DNA of 64,000 nucleotides, taken from assembly GCA_050251735.1 (NCBI GenBank), contig JBFWMF010000012.1, positions 1 to 64,000 of the forward strand, written 5' to 3'. Numbering within the stretch: the first letter of the stretch is position 1; each line of letters begins with the position of its first letter. The notes beneath the pieces are model-generated. The model was given only the letters and a program-made list of their open reading frames with translations, had not been told where the DNA came from and did not search any database. Shown here one piece after another: positions 52,188-60,794 of the stretch. A program made the translations under genes and the position numbers. The stretch is from Desulfitobacterium sp050251735 (lineage in GTDB: Bacteria; Bacillota; Desulfitobacteriia; Desulfitobacteriales; Desulfitobacteriaceae).

Positions 52188-52194
52188 AAAGTAT
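52173..52194 (+). promoter_or_regulatory. palindromic operator 1 of the his region (candidate HisR/YerC site)
   Basis: ATACTTTAAT-AA-ATTAAAGTAT, 10-bp arms with a 2-base centre, covering the -10 box. The core CTTTAA(N4)TTAAAG is repeated at 53858-53879 in front of hisG. Confidence 0.75.
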
Positions 52195-52218
52195 AGAAGT
52201 ATAAGGAGATGAGCGATA

Positions 52219-52557
52219 ATGAAAGAACATGAAGATGATGTTTTTCAAGGAATCGATCCACGCTTGCGTGATTCATTAACTGATGCGCTTTTTGATGCGA
52301 TTTTATTATTAAAGGATCGAGAAGAATGCTACCGATTCTTTCAAGATATCGCCACTGTTGCTGAGATTAAGTCTTTGGCGCAGCGTTTAGAAGTAGCCAA
52401 GCTCCTTGAAAAGAATGTAACCTATACGACAATCGCCCAGGCTACAGGTGCCAGCACTGCCACAATCAGCAGGGTCAAGCGGTGTCTGTTTTTTGGTGCG
52501 GATGGTTATCAGATGGTATTGAAACGATTGGCGGAGCGAGAAGAGGGGGAGAAATAA
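52219..52557 (+). CDS. TrpR-family regulator (YerC/YecD/HisR-like)
   Basis: A 112-residue TrpR-fold DNA-binding protein. Its helix-turn-helix is VTYTTIAQATGASTATISRV (residues about 73-92), preceded by the LAQRLEVAKLLE helix typical of YerC/YecD proteins. Members of this branch have been proposed as histidine-biosynthesis repressors (HisR). Here it is the first gene of the his cluster, 1 base before hisZ, and the same palindrome sits at its own promoter and at that of hisG. Autoregulation and control of hisG-IE are therefore inferred. AAGGAGATGAG precedes the ATG. Confidence 0.85.
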   Translation: MKEHEDDVFQGIDPRLRDSLTDALFDAILLLKDREECYRFFQDIATVAEIKSLAQRLEVAKLLEKNVTYTTIAQATGASTATISRVKRCLFFGADGYQMVLKRLAEREEGEK

Positions 52558-52558
52558 T

Positions 52559-53710
52559 ATGCCTCGTAACTCTTTGGGGTTGAGAATTCCGGAGGGGATG
52601 CATGATATCCTACCGGATGAGTTGGCCATACAGGATCAAGCGGAAGGGTCCGTCCTTGATTTGTTTAAAGCATGGGCTTATCAGAAGATCGTCACTCCGA
52701 CCTTAGAATATGGGGCGTGTATTCAACCGGTGGAGGAAGAAGGAGATTCCTTCTTTAAGCTCTTTGACCGCCGTGGGCATGTCCTTGTCCTGCGTCCGGA
52801 GTTAACAACCCCCATTGCTAGGATGGTTAGTACGCGGATGCGTGGCGGAAATCTGCCTTTGAGGTTATGTTACGCAGCTGATGTATTTCGTTACACAAAA
52901 TCTCATAAGCAAGAATTTCGTCAAGTAGGAGTGGAGCTTGTCGGCTCGGCCTCTCTGTTAGCCGATGCAGAGGTGATGGCGCTAGCCTGTGAAGCCCTCA
53001 GTCGAATCGGTGTTAAGGGCTTTCAAATTAATCTCGGGCATATGGGGATCTTTACCGGAATTATGGATGAACTAGGAGTAGCTGAAGCTTTTAGGATAAA
53101 TTATCAAGAAAAGTTAGCACGCAAGGATTTTGTGGGTATCGAACGCTTGGTCAAGGAGGGCAGCTTAGAAGGAAGAGTTCAGGAGATTCTTTTAAAGCTA
53201 CCCCATCTTCACGGTACTGAAGAGATGTTGGGTCAAGTTCTCGAATGGAGTCAGGAGCCTTCACTGCTGGAATCCGTTGAGGCACTACGACAGGTCTATC
53301 GCTACCTAAGAGATTTTGGTGTTCAAGACAAGGTGTCTCTGGATTTGGGGATTTTGCGAGGGTTTAGCTACTATACAGGGGCAGTTTTCGAAGGCTATGT
53401 ACCTGGAGTAGGCTTCCCGATTGTTGAAGGGGGTCGCTATGATTCCTTATACGGCGAGTTCGGAGATGATTACCCGGCCACTGGTTTTGCCATCAATCTA
53501 AAAGCCATTATCGAACAATTGCCCCATAGCCAAGCAGACCTAGCGGAGATTTTTGTTTTTGGACAGAACACTTCAAAAGTAATTGCGGAAACCCAAAGAC
53601 TGCGTCAAGAGGGTAAAAAAGTAGAAATGAGTTTAGAGTTATTAACCCCGAGCGAGGCAGAGAAGCTAGCTGCCTGCAAAGGGATTAAGGATTTGTATTG
53701 TGTAATATAA
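52559..53710 (+). CDS. hisZ: ATP phosphoribosyltransferase regulatory subunit HisZ
   Basis: A 383-residue histidyl-tRNA-synthetase-like protein lacking the tRNA-binding and aminoacylation functions; it pairs with short HisG to make an active, histidine-inhibited enzyme. The class II synthetase-like segments are GMHDILPDE (motif 1 side), DRRGHVLVLRPELTTPIARM and the GGRYDSLYGEFG strand. The length is typical of HisZ rather than HisS, whose C-terminal anticodon domain is missing. ATG 52560 overlaps the intergenic base after the regulator; a strong terminator follows. Confidence 0.94.
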   Translation: MPRNSLGLRIPEGMHDILPDELAIQDQAEGSVLDLFKAWAYQKIVTPTLEYGACIQPVEEEGDSFFKLFDRRGHVLVLRPELTTPIARMVSTRMRGGNLPLRLCYAADVFRYTKSHKQEFRQVGVELVGSASLLADAEVMALACEALSRIGVKGFQINLGHMGIFTGIMDELGVAEAFRINYQEKLARKDFVGIERLVKEGSLEGRVQEILLKLPHLHGTEEMLGQVLEWSQEPSLLESVEALRQVYRYLRDFGVQDKVSLDLGILRGFSYYTGAVFEGYVPGVGFPIVEGGRYDSLYGEFGDDYPATGFAINLKAIIEQLPHSQADLAEIFVFGQNTSKVIAETQRLRQEGKKVEMSLELLTPSEAEKLAACKGIKDLYCVI

Positions 53711-53716
53711 AATGCG

Positions 53717-53776
53717 AAACAGCACAGGAGTCGTTCCCTACAGTCGAAAACGTTGGGAACGGCCCCTGTGCTGTTT
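53717..53776 (+). terminator. terminator after hisZ
   Basis: AAACAGCACAGG (53717-53728) pairs with CCTGTGCTGTTT (53765-53776), extended by GTCGTTCCC/GGGAACGGC, and a T-rich tail (TTTTGCTT). Confidence 0.88.
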
Positions 53777-53813
53777 TGCTTCCGAATGCTGGTGAATTAT
53801 TCTTTAAAAAGTA

Positions 53814-53842
53814 TTGCCAGAATACAATGAGATTGCTATAAT
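53814..53842 (+). promoter_or_regulatory. promoter of hisG-IE
   Basis: TTGCCA (53814-53819), 17-base spacer, TATAAT (53837-53842), about 105 bases before the hisG start. Confidence 0.85.
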
Positions 53843-53857
53843 AACTGTATTACTCTA

Positions 53858-53879
53858 ACACTTTAACTAATTAAAGTGC
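53858..53879 (+). promoter_or_regulatory. palindromic operator 2 of the his region
   Basis: ACACTTTAAC-TA-ATTAAAGTGC, with the same CTTTAA(N4)TTAAAG core and spacing as 52173-52194. It lies about 8-10 bases downstream of the expected transcription start. Confidence 0.75.
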
Positions 53880-53946
53880 AATAAAGATGTTGAAATTATT
53901 TAGTAGTCATAGCTAATACTATAGAAAATTGAGGAGATGAGAGAGA

Positions 53947-54606
53947 TTGGCTCGTAAATTCTTAACCATCGCTCTGCCTAAGGGTAAATTATTAATTGAC
54001 TCCCTAGAAGCCCTGACTAAGGTCGGGATTGATTGCGAGGATGTCAGTGAAGCCTCGCGAAAATTAGTATTTCCTTTGGAGAAGTCCCAAGCCCAGATTA
54101 TTATTTGCCGTCCCACAGATATACCGACCTTTGTAGAATACGGAGCAGCGGATGTTGGTTTTGTCGGGAAGGATACCCTCTTAGAAGAAAACAAAGATGT
54201 TGTGGAGCTCTTAGATCTCGGTTTTGGCTATTGCCGTTTTGTGGTGGCCATGCCGGAAGAAAAGGTTCCCCCTCTCCTTCCGGAGGGAACTTATGATTTA
54301 AGTGCCTTAAACCATCAGCGAGTGGCGACAAAGTTTCCTCGGGTAGCAGAAGAGTTTTTTCGACAGCAGGGGATGCAGGTGCTTCCCATTAAACTGCATG
54401 GTAATATTGAATTAGCGCCACGGGTAGGACTCTCAGAGATGATCGTGGATATTGTTTCTACAGGGACTACCTTAAAGCAAAACAAGCTTGTGGAAGTTGC
54501 ACCCATCCTCGAGGCGACGACAAGATTGATTGCCAACCGGGTTGCTTACCGGATGAAATATGAACGGATTAATGAACTGACGGAAAAGCTTCGTCAGATT
54601 GTCTGA
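53947..54606 (+). CDS. hisG: ATP phosphoribosyltransferase, short form HisG
   Basis: The first step of histidine synthesis: ATP plus PRPP to phosphoribosyl-ATP. At 219 residues it is the short form that needs HisZ, which is encoded upstream. Motifs: TIALPKGKLLIDSL near the start, the ICRPTDIPTFVEYGAADVGF strand, and the PRPP loop IVDIVSTGTTLKQN. The likely start is TTG 53947, 10 bases after GAGGAG. Confidence 0.96.
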   Translation: MARKFLTIALPKGKLLIDSLEALTKVGIDCEDVSEASRKLVFPLEKSQAQIIICRPTDIPTFVEYGAADVGFVGKDTLLEENKDVVELLDLGFGYCRFVVAMPEEKVPPLLPEGTYDLSALNHQRVATKFPRVAEEFFRQQGMQVLPIKLHGNIELAPRVGLSEMIVDIVSTGTTLKQNKLVEVAPILEATTRLIANRVAYRMKYERINELTEKLRQIV

Positions 54607-54680
54607 GAAATAGCGATATGTGAGGCCTAATACAAACAAGTTCGAGAGACGTGTTTCTTAATTGGTTAATTTACATGGGG

Positions 54681-54704
54681 TCTTTGATGGAGTCTTTGAT
54701 GGAG
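54681..54704 (+). repeat. 12-bp tandem duplication before hisD
   Basis: TCTTTGATGGAG occurs twice in a row; the second copy provides the GGAGG-type ribosome site of hisD. Confidence 0.5.
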
Positions 54705-54714
54705 GTATGGGTTC

Positions 54715-55995
54715 ATGGATATTAAAACTCTCGAGGGATTGGATTTATCTACCCTCACCCGTAAGTCTTATGGTAATGATCAATTACTGGAGCAAAGTGT
54801 GACTGAGATCATTGCAAGAGTGCGCGCTGAGGGGGATTCTGCCCTTTATGCATTAACGGAAAAATATGATGGCGTGGATCTGCATTCGCTTGGCCTGCGA
54901 GTTCGCGAAGACGAAATTGCTTTAGCCTACTCTTTGGTTGATGAGGAATTTCTCGCGGCTATTCGCCTTGCCAAGGAAAACATCGCAGCCTTTCATGAGA
55001 AACAAAAACGCATTTCTTGGCTTGATCCTAAGGAGGACGGAAGTATCCTAGGACAGCTTTTGATTCCCCTTAAGCGAGTGGGCGTCTATGTTCCGGGAGG
55101 AACGGCCGCCTATCCTTCCTCGGTATTAATGAATGCGGTGCCGGCCGTGGTCGCTGGGGTGGAGGAGATCGTAATGGTGAGTCCACCTCGCAAGGATGGC
55201 ACCCTTTTGCCGGAGGTTTTAGTGGCTGCAGCCGAGGCCGGGGTCACCGAGATTTACAAAGTTGGCGGAGCCCAAGCTATTGCGGCCTTGGCCTTCGGTA
55301 CTGGGGAAATTGCTTCGGTGGATAAAATCACCGGTCCCGGCAATATCTATGTCACCTTGGCCAAAAAGCAGGTCTTTGGTACGGTGGATATTGATATGTT
55401 AGCAGGACCCAGCGAGATTTTGATTTTAGCTGACGACTCCGCTAGAGCGGAGGAGCTTGCGGCAGATTTGCTCTCGCAGGCTGAACACGACCCCTTAGCC
55501 TCCTCCATTTTAGTTTCCCCTGATCGACAATTATTGGAGAAAACTGTAGCCGAGGTCGAGCGACAGCTACAAGACCTACCTAGGCAAGAGATTGCCAAAG
55601 CTTCCTGGGAAACCTATGGGGCAGCTATTCTCGTCAAGGACTTAGCAGAGGGAATGGCCTTAGCAAACCAAGTCGCTCCGGAACACTTCGAATTGGTGGT
55701 GCGGGAACCGTATAGCTGGTTGGGCAGGGTAAAAAATGCTGGGGCAGTATTTCTGGGACGATTCTCGCCGGAACCGGTTGGCGATTACTTTGCCGGACCA
55801 AACCATGTCTTGCCCACGGGGGGGACAGCTCGTTTTTACTCTCCCTTAAACGTAGATACCTTTATGAAAAAAGTCAGTGTAATTAGCTATTCAGAGAGGG
55901 CTTTGCAGCGAGATGGCAAGCATATCGCCCATCTGGCGCGTAAAGAAGGGCTTGAGGCACATGCCCGGGCTGTGGAGGTAAGAAAGTTATGGTAG
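54715..55995 (+). CDS. hisD: Histidinol dehydrogenase
   Basis: A 426-residue zinc enzyme that oxidises histidinol to histidine with two NAD. Family patterns: YVPGGTAAYPSSVLMNAVPA (near 123-142), AQAIAALAFGTG, and QAEHDPLASSILV with the zinc-ligand region EHFELVV and GPNHVLPTGGTARF. The protein overlaps hisC by 7 bases. Confidence 0.97.
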   Translation: MDIKTLEGLDLSTLTRKSYGNDQLLEQSVTEIIARVRAEGDSALYALTEKYDGVDLHSLGLRVREDEIALAYSLVDEEFLAAIRLAKENIAAFHEKQKRISWLDPKEDGSILGQLLIPLKRVGVYVPGGTAAYPSSVLMNAVPAVVAGVEEIVMVSPPRKDGTLLPEVLVAAAEAGVTEIYKVGGAQAIAALAFGTGEIASVDKITGPGNIYVTLAKKQVFGTVDIDMLAGPSEILILADDSARAEELAADLLSQAEHDPLASSILVSPDRQLLEKTVAEVERQLQDLPRQEIAKASWETYGAAILVKDLAEGMALANQVAPEHFELVVREPYSWLGRVKNAGAVFLGRFSPEPVGDYFAGPNHVLPTGGTARFYSPLNVDTFMKKVSVISYSERALQRDGKHIAHLARKEGLEAHARAVEVRKLW

Positions 55996-57098
55996 ATAAA
56001 GCGCGATCTAGCCTAGAAAATATGCCGTCTATGAATTTTCTCAGACCACAGATTCAAACTCTGAAAGCTTATGAAAGCAAAGCCATTCCCGGCTGCGTTC
56101 GTTTGGATGCCAATGAAAACCCACTGCCTTGGCCTAAAGGAATGAGGGAGGAGTTATTTGCTTCACCTTTCATACTCAACCGCTACCCGGATGGGGAAGC
56201 TCGTGAACTTAGACAAGCTATTTCGCAGTATACTGGGGTCCCTGTGGAGGGGATTTTAGCGGGGAATGGTTCGGACGAGCTTATTCAATTAATTATGACA
56301 ACCTTCGGAGGAGAGAAGCGAGCAATAATTTATCATCCGCCCACCTTTAGTATGTATGGGGCAGCCGCACAAGTCACAGGCACGGACATCATCGAAGTTC
56401 CCCTTTTCCTTGCTGAGAACGGTAGAGATTTCTGCTTGGATGTGGAAGGGATTCTTGAAGCAGCAGCCCAATCTAGAGTTCATATGATCATTCTCTGCAA
56501 TCCCAATAACCCTACGGGGACCCTTTTTCCTCGGGAAGATATCTTAAGGATTGTCAAGGAATCTCAAAAGATTGTCATTGTGGATGAAGCTTATGGGGAG
56601 TTTGCCGGGGAAAGCGTTGTGGATCAGATTCCTAATTTCCCGAATCTTTTGGTGATGAAAACCTATTCAAAGCTATTTGCCATGGCAGCCCTGCGGTTGG
56701 GTTATCTTCTTGGGCAAGCTTCAACCATCGAGCTGCTCAATCGAGCCCGTCAGCCCTTTAATGTGAACAGCTTTACCCAAAAAGCAGGGGTTGTTGCCTT
56801 TAATTATGTTGAGGATTATCGGGGGCAAGGACTTCTCTTGATTAATGAGATGGACAAAATTGTTGAGGCGCTAAAATCCCTACCCCAAGTCACGGTCTTT
56901 GCTACTCAGGCCAACTTTGTTCTTTTCCAACCGGAAAACCCCGAACAAGTCTATGCTCAGTTGATTGAGCGAGGATTTCTGATTCGTAATATGGGGAAGC
57001 TCCCGGTGATTGGTAAGGCACTGCGCTTGAGCGCAGGACTACCTGAGGAAAACACAAGATTGATAAGTGTGCTACAGGAGATTCTTGGAGGAGAGTGA
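55989..57098 (+). CDS. hisC: Histidinol-phosphate aminotransferase
   Basis: A 369-residue PLP-dependent class I/II aminotransferase. The PLP-lysine motif is KTYSKLFAMAALRLGYL (residues about 222-238), with DANENPLPWP near 40 and NPNNPTGTLFP near 172. It starts inside hisD (ATG 55989); a second in-frame ATG at 56022 is an alternative. Confidence 0.96.
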   Translation: MVDKARSSLENMPSMNFLRPQIQTLKAYESKAIPGCVRLDANENPLPWPKGMREELFASPFILNRYPDGEARELRQAISQYTGVPVEGILAGNGSDELIQLIMTTFGGEKRAIIYHPPTFSMYGAAAQVTGTDIIEVPLFLAENGRDFCLDVEGILEAAAQSRVHMIILCNPNNPTGTLFPREDILRIVKESQKIVIVDEAYGEFAGESVVDQIPNFPNLLVMKTYSKLFAMAALRLGYLLGQASTIELLNRARQPFNVNSFTQKAGVVAFNYVEDYRGQGLLLINEMDKIVEALKSLPQVTVFATQANFVLFQPENPEQVYAQLIERGFLIRNMGKLPVIGKALRLSAGLPEENTRLISVLQEILGGE

Positions 57099-57108
57099 GG
57101 AGTTTTAT

Positions 57109-57693
57109 ATGCGTGAAGCATTAATTGAACGAAACACCAAAGAAACGAGCATAAGAATTAAGCTCAACCTGGATGGTGGAGGGGAAGCTCGGATCAATAC
57201 AGGAATCGGGTTCTTTGATCATATGTTGGAGGCCATGGCTAGGTTTGGGTATCTGGATCTGGAAGTAGAAGCTCAAGGGGATCTGCAGGTAGATGCTCAT
57301 CATACCGTTGAAGACTGTGGAATTGTGTTTGGACAAGCGCTACGGGAAGCCTTAGGAGACCGACGGGGAATTGAGCGGGTCGGTGATACGTTTCTGCCGA
57401 TGGATGAGGCTTTAGTTCAAGTAGCCCTGGATCTTTCGAATCGCCCTTATCTTGTCTGGGAAGTGGATTGCTCTGAGGGAATGGTTGGGGAATTCCCCGT
57501 GGAAATGGCCGAGGAATTCTTTCGGGCAGTAGCTGTTCAGGCCGGACTGACCTTACATATGCGCCAAATTTCTGGGAAGAACCGTCATCATATTCTTGAG
57601 GCTACATTTAAAGGATTTGGACGAGCACTGGGATTGGCTGTTCGTGAGAATCCGCGTTTTCAGGGAGTATTATCAACCAAAGGAGTTCTATAA
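57109..57693 (+). CDS. hisB: Imidazoleglycerol-phosphate dehydratase
   Basis: A 194-residue dehydratase of the monofunctional type. The metal-binding HHTVEDCGI (near 64-72) and FFDHMLEAM, and the C-terminal GKNRHHILEATFKGFGRAL, are all present. ATG 57109 follows TGAGGAG; longer frame to 57067 overlaps hisC. Confidence 0.97.
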   Translation: MREALIERNTKETSIRIKLNLDGGGEARINTGIGFFDHMLEAMARFGYLDLEVEAQGDLQVDAHHTVEDCGIVFGQALREALGDRRGIERVGDTFLPMDEALVQVALDLSNRPYLVWEVDCSEGMVGEFPVEMAEEFFRAVAVQAGLTLHMRQISGKNRHHILEATFKGFGRALGLAVRENPRFQGVLSTKGVL

Positions 57694-57705
57694 GGGGGAT
57701 TTTTC

Positions 57706-58335
57706 TTGATAGGAATCATTGATTATGACCGCGGTAATTTGCGGAGCGTTGAAAAAGCCCTCCTGAAGTTAGGTTATGCAGCGAGAATTCTCGAGTCGCC
57801 CCATGAATTGACTGAAATGAAAGGCATTATTCTGCCTGGAGTCGGAGCTTTTGCTGATGCCATGACAGCTCTTGAAGAAAAAGGGTGGGTTCAGCCTTTG
57901 CTCCATTATGCCCAATCAGGGAAGCCTTTTCTTGGTATCTGTCTTGGTATGCAGGTGCTTTTTGAAGTGGGTGAAGAGCACGGCGAACATCAAGGTTTAG
58001 GCCTTTTGCCCGGTCGAGTAGTGAAGTTCCCCGCTGGACGTAAAATACCACATATGGGCTGGAATACCCTTCATCAAGAAAAATCTTGCCTTCTTCTCGA
58101 AGGAATTCCTGATGAAGTCTACTTTTACTTTGTTCATTCTTACTATGCCTTAACGGTTGATCATGATGACATCGTGGGAACCAGCGATTATGGAGTGAAA
58201 TTTCCTGCTCTCGTGGGGCGAGATAATATCTGGGGAGCCCAATTCCACCCGGAAAAATCCAGCCCTTGGGGACTTAAATTATTAGAAAATTTCGGAAGGT
58301 GGGTGCATGGGGATGCGGATATTTCCGGCGATTGA
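57706..58335 (+). CDS. hisH: Imidazole glycerol phosphate synthase, glutaminase subunit HisH
   Basis: A 209-residue class I amidotransferase subunit supplying ammonia to HisF. The catalytic Cys is in LGICLGMQVLF; His and Glu are in WGAQFHPEKS. It starts at TTG 57706 after AAGGGGG and overlaps hisA. Confidence 0.96.
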   Translation: MIGIIDYDRGNLRSVEKALLKLGYAARILESPHELTEMKGIILPGVGAFADAMTALEEKGWVQPLLHYAQSGKPFLGICLGMQVLFEVGEEHGEHQGLGLLPGRVVKFPAGRKIPHMGWNTLHQEKSCLLLEGIPDEVYFYFVHSYYALTVDHDDIVGTSDYGVKFPALVGRDNIWGAQFHPEKSSPWGLKLLENFGRWVHGDADISGD

Positions 58336-59104
58336 TCTCAAGGGAGGGAAAGCCGTACGCCTTCTGCAGGGCCGTATGGAGGATGCGACGATCTACGCTG
58401 AAAACCCTGTAGAAGTCGCGCGTGATTTTAAAGCTCAAGGGGCAGATTCTCTGCACGTGGTGGATTTAGATGGGGCTTTTGCCGGCCAGCCCGTTAATGA
58501 TGCCACCATCCGCCAACTTATTCAGTCCTCGGGACTTAAGGTTCAAGTAGGGGGCGGGATTCGCTCCTTGGAGAGAATAGAAGAGCTCCTCAATTTAGGG
58601 GTTGAACGGGTGATTCTCGGCACCGTAGCTGTGCGCGAGCCGGAGCTGGTGCAGGAGGCTGTTGCCCGTTTTGGCGAAGCTATTGTAGTTGGAATTGATG
58701 CTAAGAACGGACAAGTGGCTGTCCAAGGCTGGGCGGAGAAGTCTGAGATGATGGCCTTGGAGTTGGCTTTGAAAATGAAAGATGTTGGTGTTAAGCACCT
58801 AGTCTTTACGGATATCTCACGAGATGGGATGCTTCAAGGTCCCAACATTCAAAGTACTGTGGAATTAGCCCGAGAAAGCGGTTTGCAGGTTGTTGCTTCA
58901 GGTGGAGTATCCAACATCGAAGATATTATCCTTCTTCAAAAAGAGGTCACGCTAGGAGCGTCCATCGAAGGAGTCATTATCGGCAAGGCGCTCTATACCG
59001 GTGCAATTACCTTGTCGGATGCCTTGGCAGTCACAGCTTCCGTTTGTAAATTATCCGGCGGTGAGATAGATCTTGAAAAAGACAGGGAGGGAGATGGATG
59101 TTAG
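58307..59104 (+). CDS. hisA: ProFAR isomerase HisA
   Basis: A 265-residue TIM-barrel Amadori isomerase. Catalytic and phosphate-binding segments: FPAIDLKGGKAVRLLQG, VQVGGGIRSLE and VVASGGVSNIED. The length is slightly longer than the usual 240, because of a tail of about 20 residues at the C terminus. ATG 58307 follows GGAAGGTGGG; ATG 58313 is possible. It overlaps hisF by 7 bases. Confidence 0.96.
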   Translation: MGMRIFPAIDLKGGKAVRLLQGRMEDATIYAENPVEVARDFKAQGADSLHVVDLDGAFAGQPVNDATIRQLIQSSGLKVQVGGGIRSLERIEELLNLGVERVILGTVAVREPELVQEAVARFGEAIVVGIDAKNGQVAVQGWAEKSEMMALELALKMKDVGVKHLVFTDISRDGMLQGPNIQSTVELARESGLQVVASGGVSNIEDIILLQKEVTLGASIEGVIIGKALYTGAITLSDALAVTASVCKLSGGEIDLEKDREGDGC

Positions 59105-59859
59105 CGAAGCGAATCATCCCCTGTCTGGATGTTCATGAAGGAAGAGTGGTCAAAGGGACCAACTTTGTGAACCTTCGTGATGCCGGAGACCCAGTCGAGC
59201 TGGCGGCGCTTTATGATCAAGAAGGAGCCGATGAGCTGGTTTTTCTTGATATTACCGCTTCGGCGGAAGGCCGCGAAACCATGGTAGAGGTGGTCCGCCG
59301 AACTGCTGAAAAGGTGTTTATCCCCTTTACCATTGGGGGAGGACTGCGCACCACTCAAGATATTCGCAAGATGTTGCGTGCCGGTGCTGATAAAGTATCA
59401 CTGAACACCTCGGCAGTTCAGAACCCCAATTTGATTGAGGAAGGTGCGCATGCTTTTGGTAGTCAGTGTATTGTCGTGGCCATCGATGCTCGCCAGATAA
59501 GTCGGGGTACTTGGGAGGTCTATATCCATGGCGGACGGACCCCAACTGGCAAAGATGTTTTGCAGTGGGCTGAAGAAGTAGAGCGTTTAGGTGCGGGAGA
59601 GATTTTATTGACCTCCATGGATCGGGACGGCACGAAAAATGGTTATGATCTTGAGTTGACACGTGCTGTAAGTCGAGCGGTCTCCTTACCTGTGATTGCC
59701 AGCGGGGGGGTAGGAACCCTAGAGCATTTAGCAGAGGGACTAACAACCGGAGAGGCCGATGCGGTCCTCGCCGCCTCGATATTCCATTATCGGGAATACA
59801 GCATCGCGGAGGCCAAGGCCTATCTTAAAGCCCGAGGAATCCCAGTGCGAAATTCTTGA
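59098..59859 (+). CDS. hisF: Imidazole glycerol phosphate synthase, cyclase subunit HisF
   Basis: A 253-residue TIM barrel closing the imidazole ring using HisH ammonia. The signature PCLDVHEGRVVKGTNF, the catalytic aspartates in ITASAEGRET and TSMDRDGTKNGYDLEL, and VIASGGVGTLEH are conserved. GGGAGATGG precedes the ATG. Confidence 0.97.
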   Translation: MLAKRIIPCLDVHEGRVVKGTNFVNLRDAGDPVELAALYDQEGADELVFLDITASAEGRETMVEVVRRTAEKVFIPFTIGGGLRTTQDIRKMLRAGADKVSLNTSAVQNPNLIEEGAHAFGSQCIVVAIDARQISRGTWEVYIHGGRTPTGKDVLQWAEEVERLGAGEILLTSMDRDGTKNGYDLELTRAVSRAVSLPVIASGGVGTLEHLAEGLTTGEADAVLAASIFHYREYSIAEAKAYLKARGIPVRNS

Positions 59860-59900
59860 AGGGAAACATAATTATGAAAGCAATAAGAGGTGGAATTCCT

Positions 59901-60581
59901 ATGACTACAGAGAATTCAGAAAAATCAACAGTTGTGATTCCGGAGGGAATCCGATGGAATCATGATGGTCTGATACCTGCGATCGTGCAGGATGCACATA
60001 CTCAAAAAGTGTTAATGTTGGCCTATATGAACGAGGAAGCACTGCGCTTGACCTTGAAGGAAAACAAAGCTTGGTATTATAGCCGGAGTCGTCAATCCCT
60101 TTGGTTGAAAGGGGAGACCTCAGGCAATTTCCAAAAGGTCGTGGATCTCCGCTTTGACTGTGATCAAGATGCGATTTTATTGACAGTGGAGCAAAAGGGT
60201 GTAGCCTGTCATGAAGATTATTATTCATGCTTCCATTATGCCGCCCAAGGGAGGGAGTTTGTGCCGCTTGGTAAGCCTCAAGAAGTTCCCACCCTCCCCT
60301 TGGGGAGAACCCTTGAGCTCCTGGCTGAAGTGATCCATTCTCGCAATTTAGAGCGTCCAGAAGGGGCTTATACGACCTATTTGTTTGAAAAGGGCATTGA
60401 CAAGATTTTGAAAAAAGTAGGCGAGGAAAGCGCGGAAACAATCATTGCAGCCAAGAATTCCTCAGCGGAGGAGATTCGCTATGAAGTATCCGATCTTTTT
60501 TATCATCTCTTAGTCATGCTTGAAGAGCGTGGAGTAACGCTCCAGGAAATTTCTCAAGAATTACTTGCCCGAAAAAAATAA
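59901..60581 (+). CDS. hisIE: Bifunctional PRAMP cyclohydrolase/PRATP pyrophosphohydrolase HisIE
   Basis: About 226 residues with two domains. The cyclohydrolase part has IRWNHDGLIPAIVQDAHTQK, the zinc/metal motif DCDQDAILLTVEQKGVACH, and HEDYYSCFHY; the HisE-like pyrophosphohydrolase follows with YTTYLFEKGIDKILKKVGEE and the EEIRYEVSDLFYHLLVML helix. ATG 59901 is chosen because AGAGGTGG lies 7 bases before it; an ATG at 59874 would add 9 residues. The fused form is common in bacteria and ends the operon. Confidence 0.95.
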   Translation: MTTENSEKSTVVIPEGIRWNHDGLIPAIVQDAHTQKVLMLAYMNEEALRLTLKENKAWYYSRSRQSLWLKGETSGNFQKVVDLRFDCDQDAILLTVEQKGVACHEDYYSCFHYAAQGREFVPLGKPQEVPTLPLGRTLELLAEVIHSRNLERPEGAYTTYLFEKGIDKILKKVGEESAETIIAAKNSSAEEIRYEVSDLFYHLLVMLEERGVTLQEISQELLARKK

Positions 60582-60596
60582 AGTGTGGATAATGAA

Positions 60597-60641
60597 CCTA
60601 GCGCGAGAATATCAAAATTAGCTCTCCCGCTAGGATTTTTT
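60597..60641 (+). terminator. terminator of the his operon
   Basis: CCTAGCG (60597-60603) with CGCTAGG (60628-60634), an inner GAGA/TCTC pair, then ATTTTTT. Confidence 0.85.
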
Positions 60642-60794
60642 CATACCATCGTGAACACAATCTTAGGTAAGCTATTTGATTCTCAAGTTGGGTATGGTAT
60701 TATTTGTAGAGAAAATAAGGATTATGACTTCCTATACTAGTCGCTTGAATTTTGTCAGCAGTTATGGCATGGCCAGAAGATAAAGGGGATGGAT

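Noticed and set aside
53780..53946. T-box or his leader peptide attenuator before hisG
   Set aside because: No T-box sequence or run of His codons was seen; the region holds a promoter and a palindrome instead.
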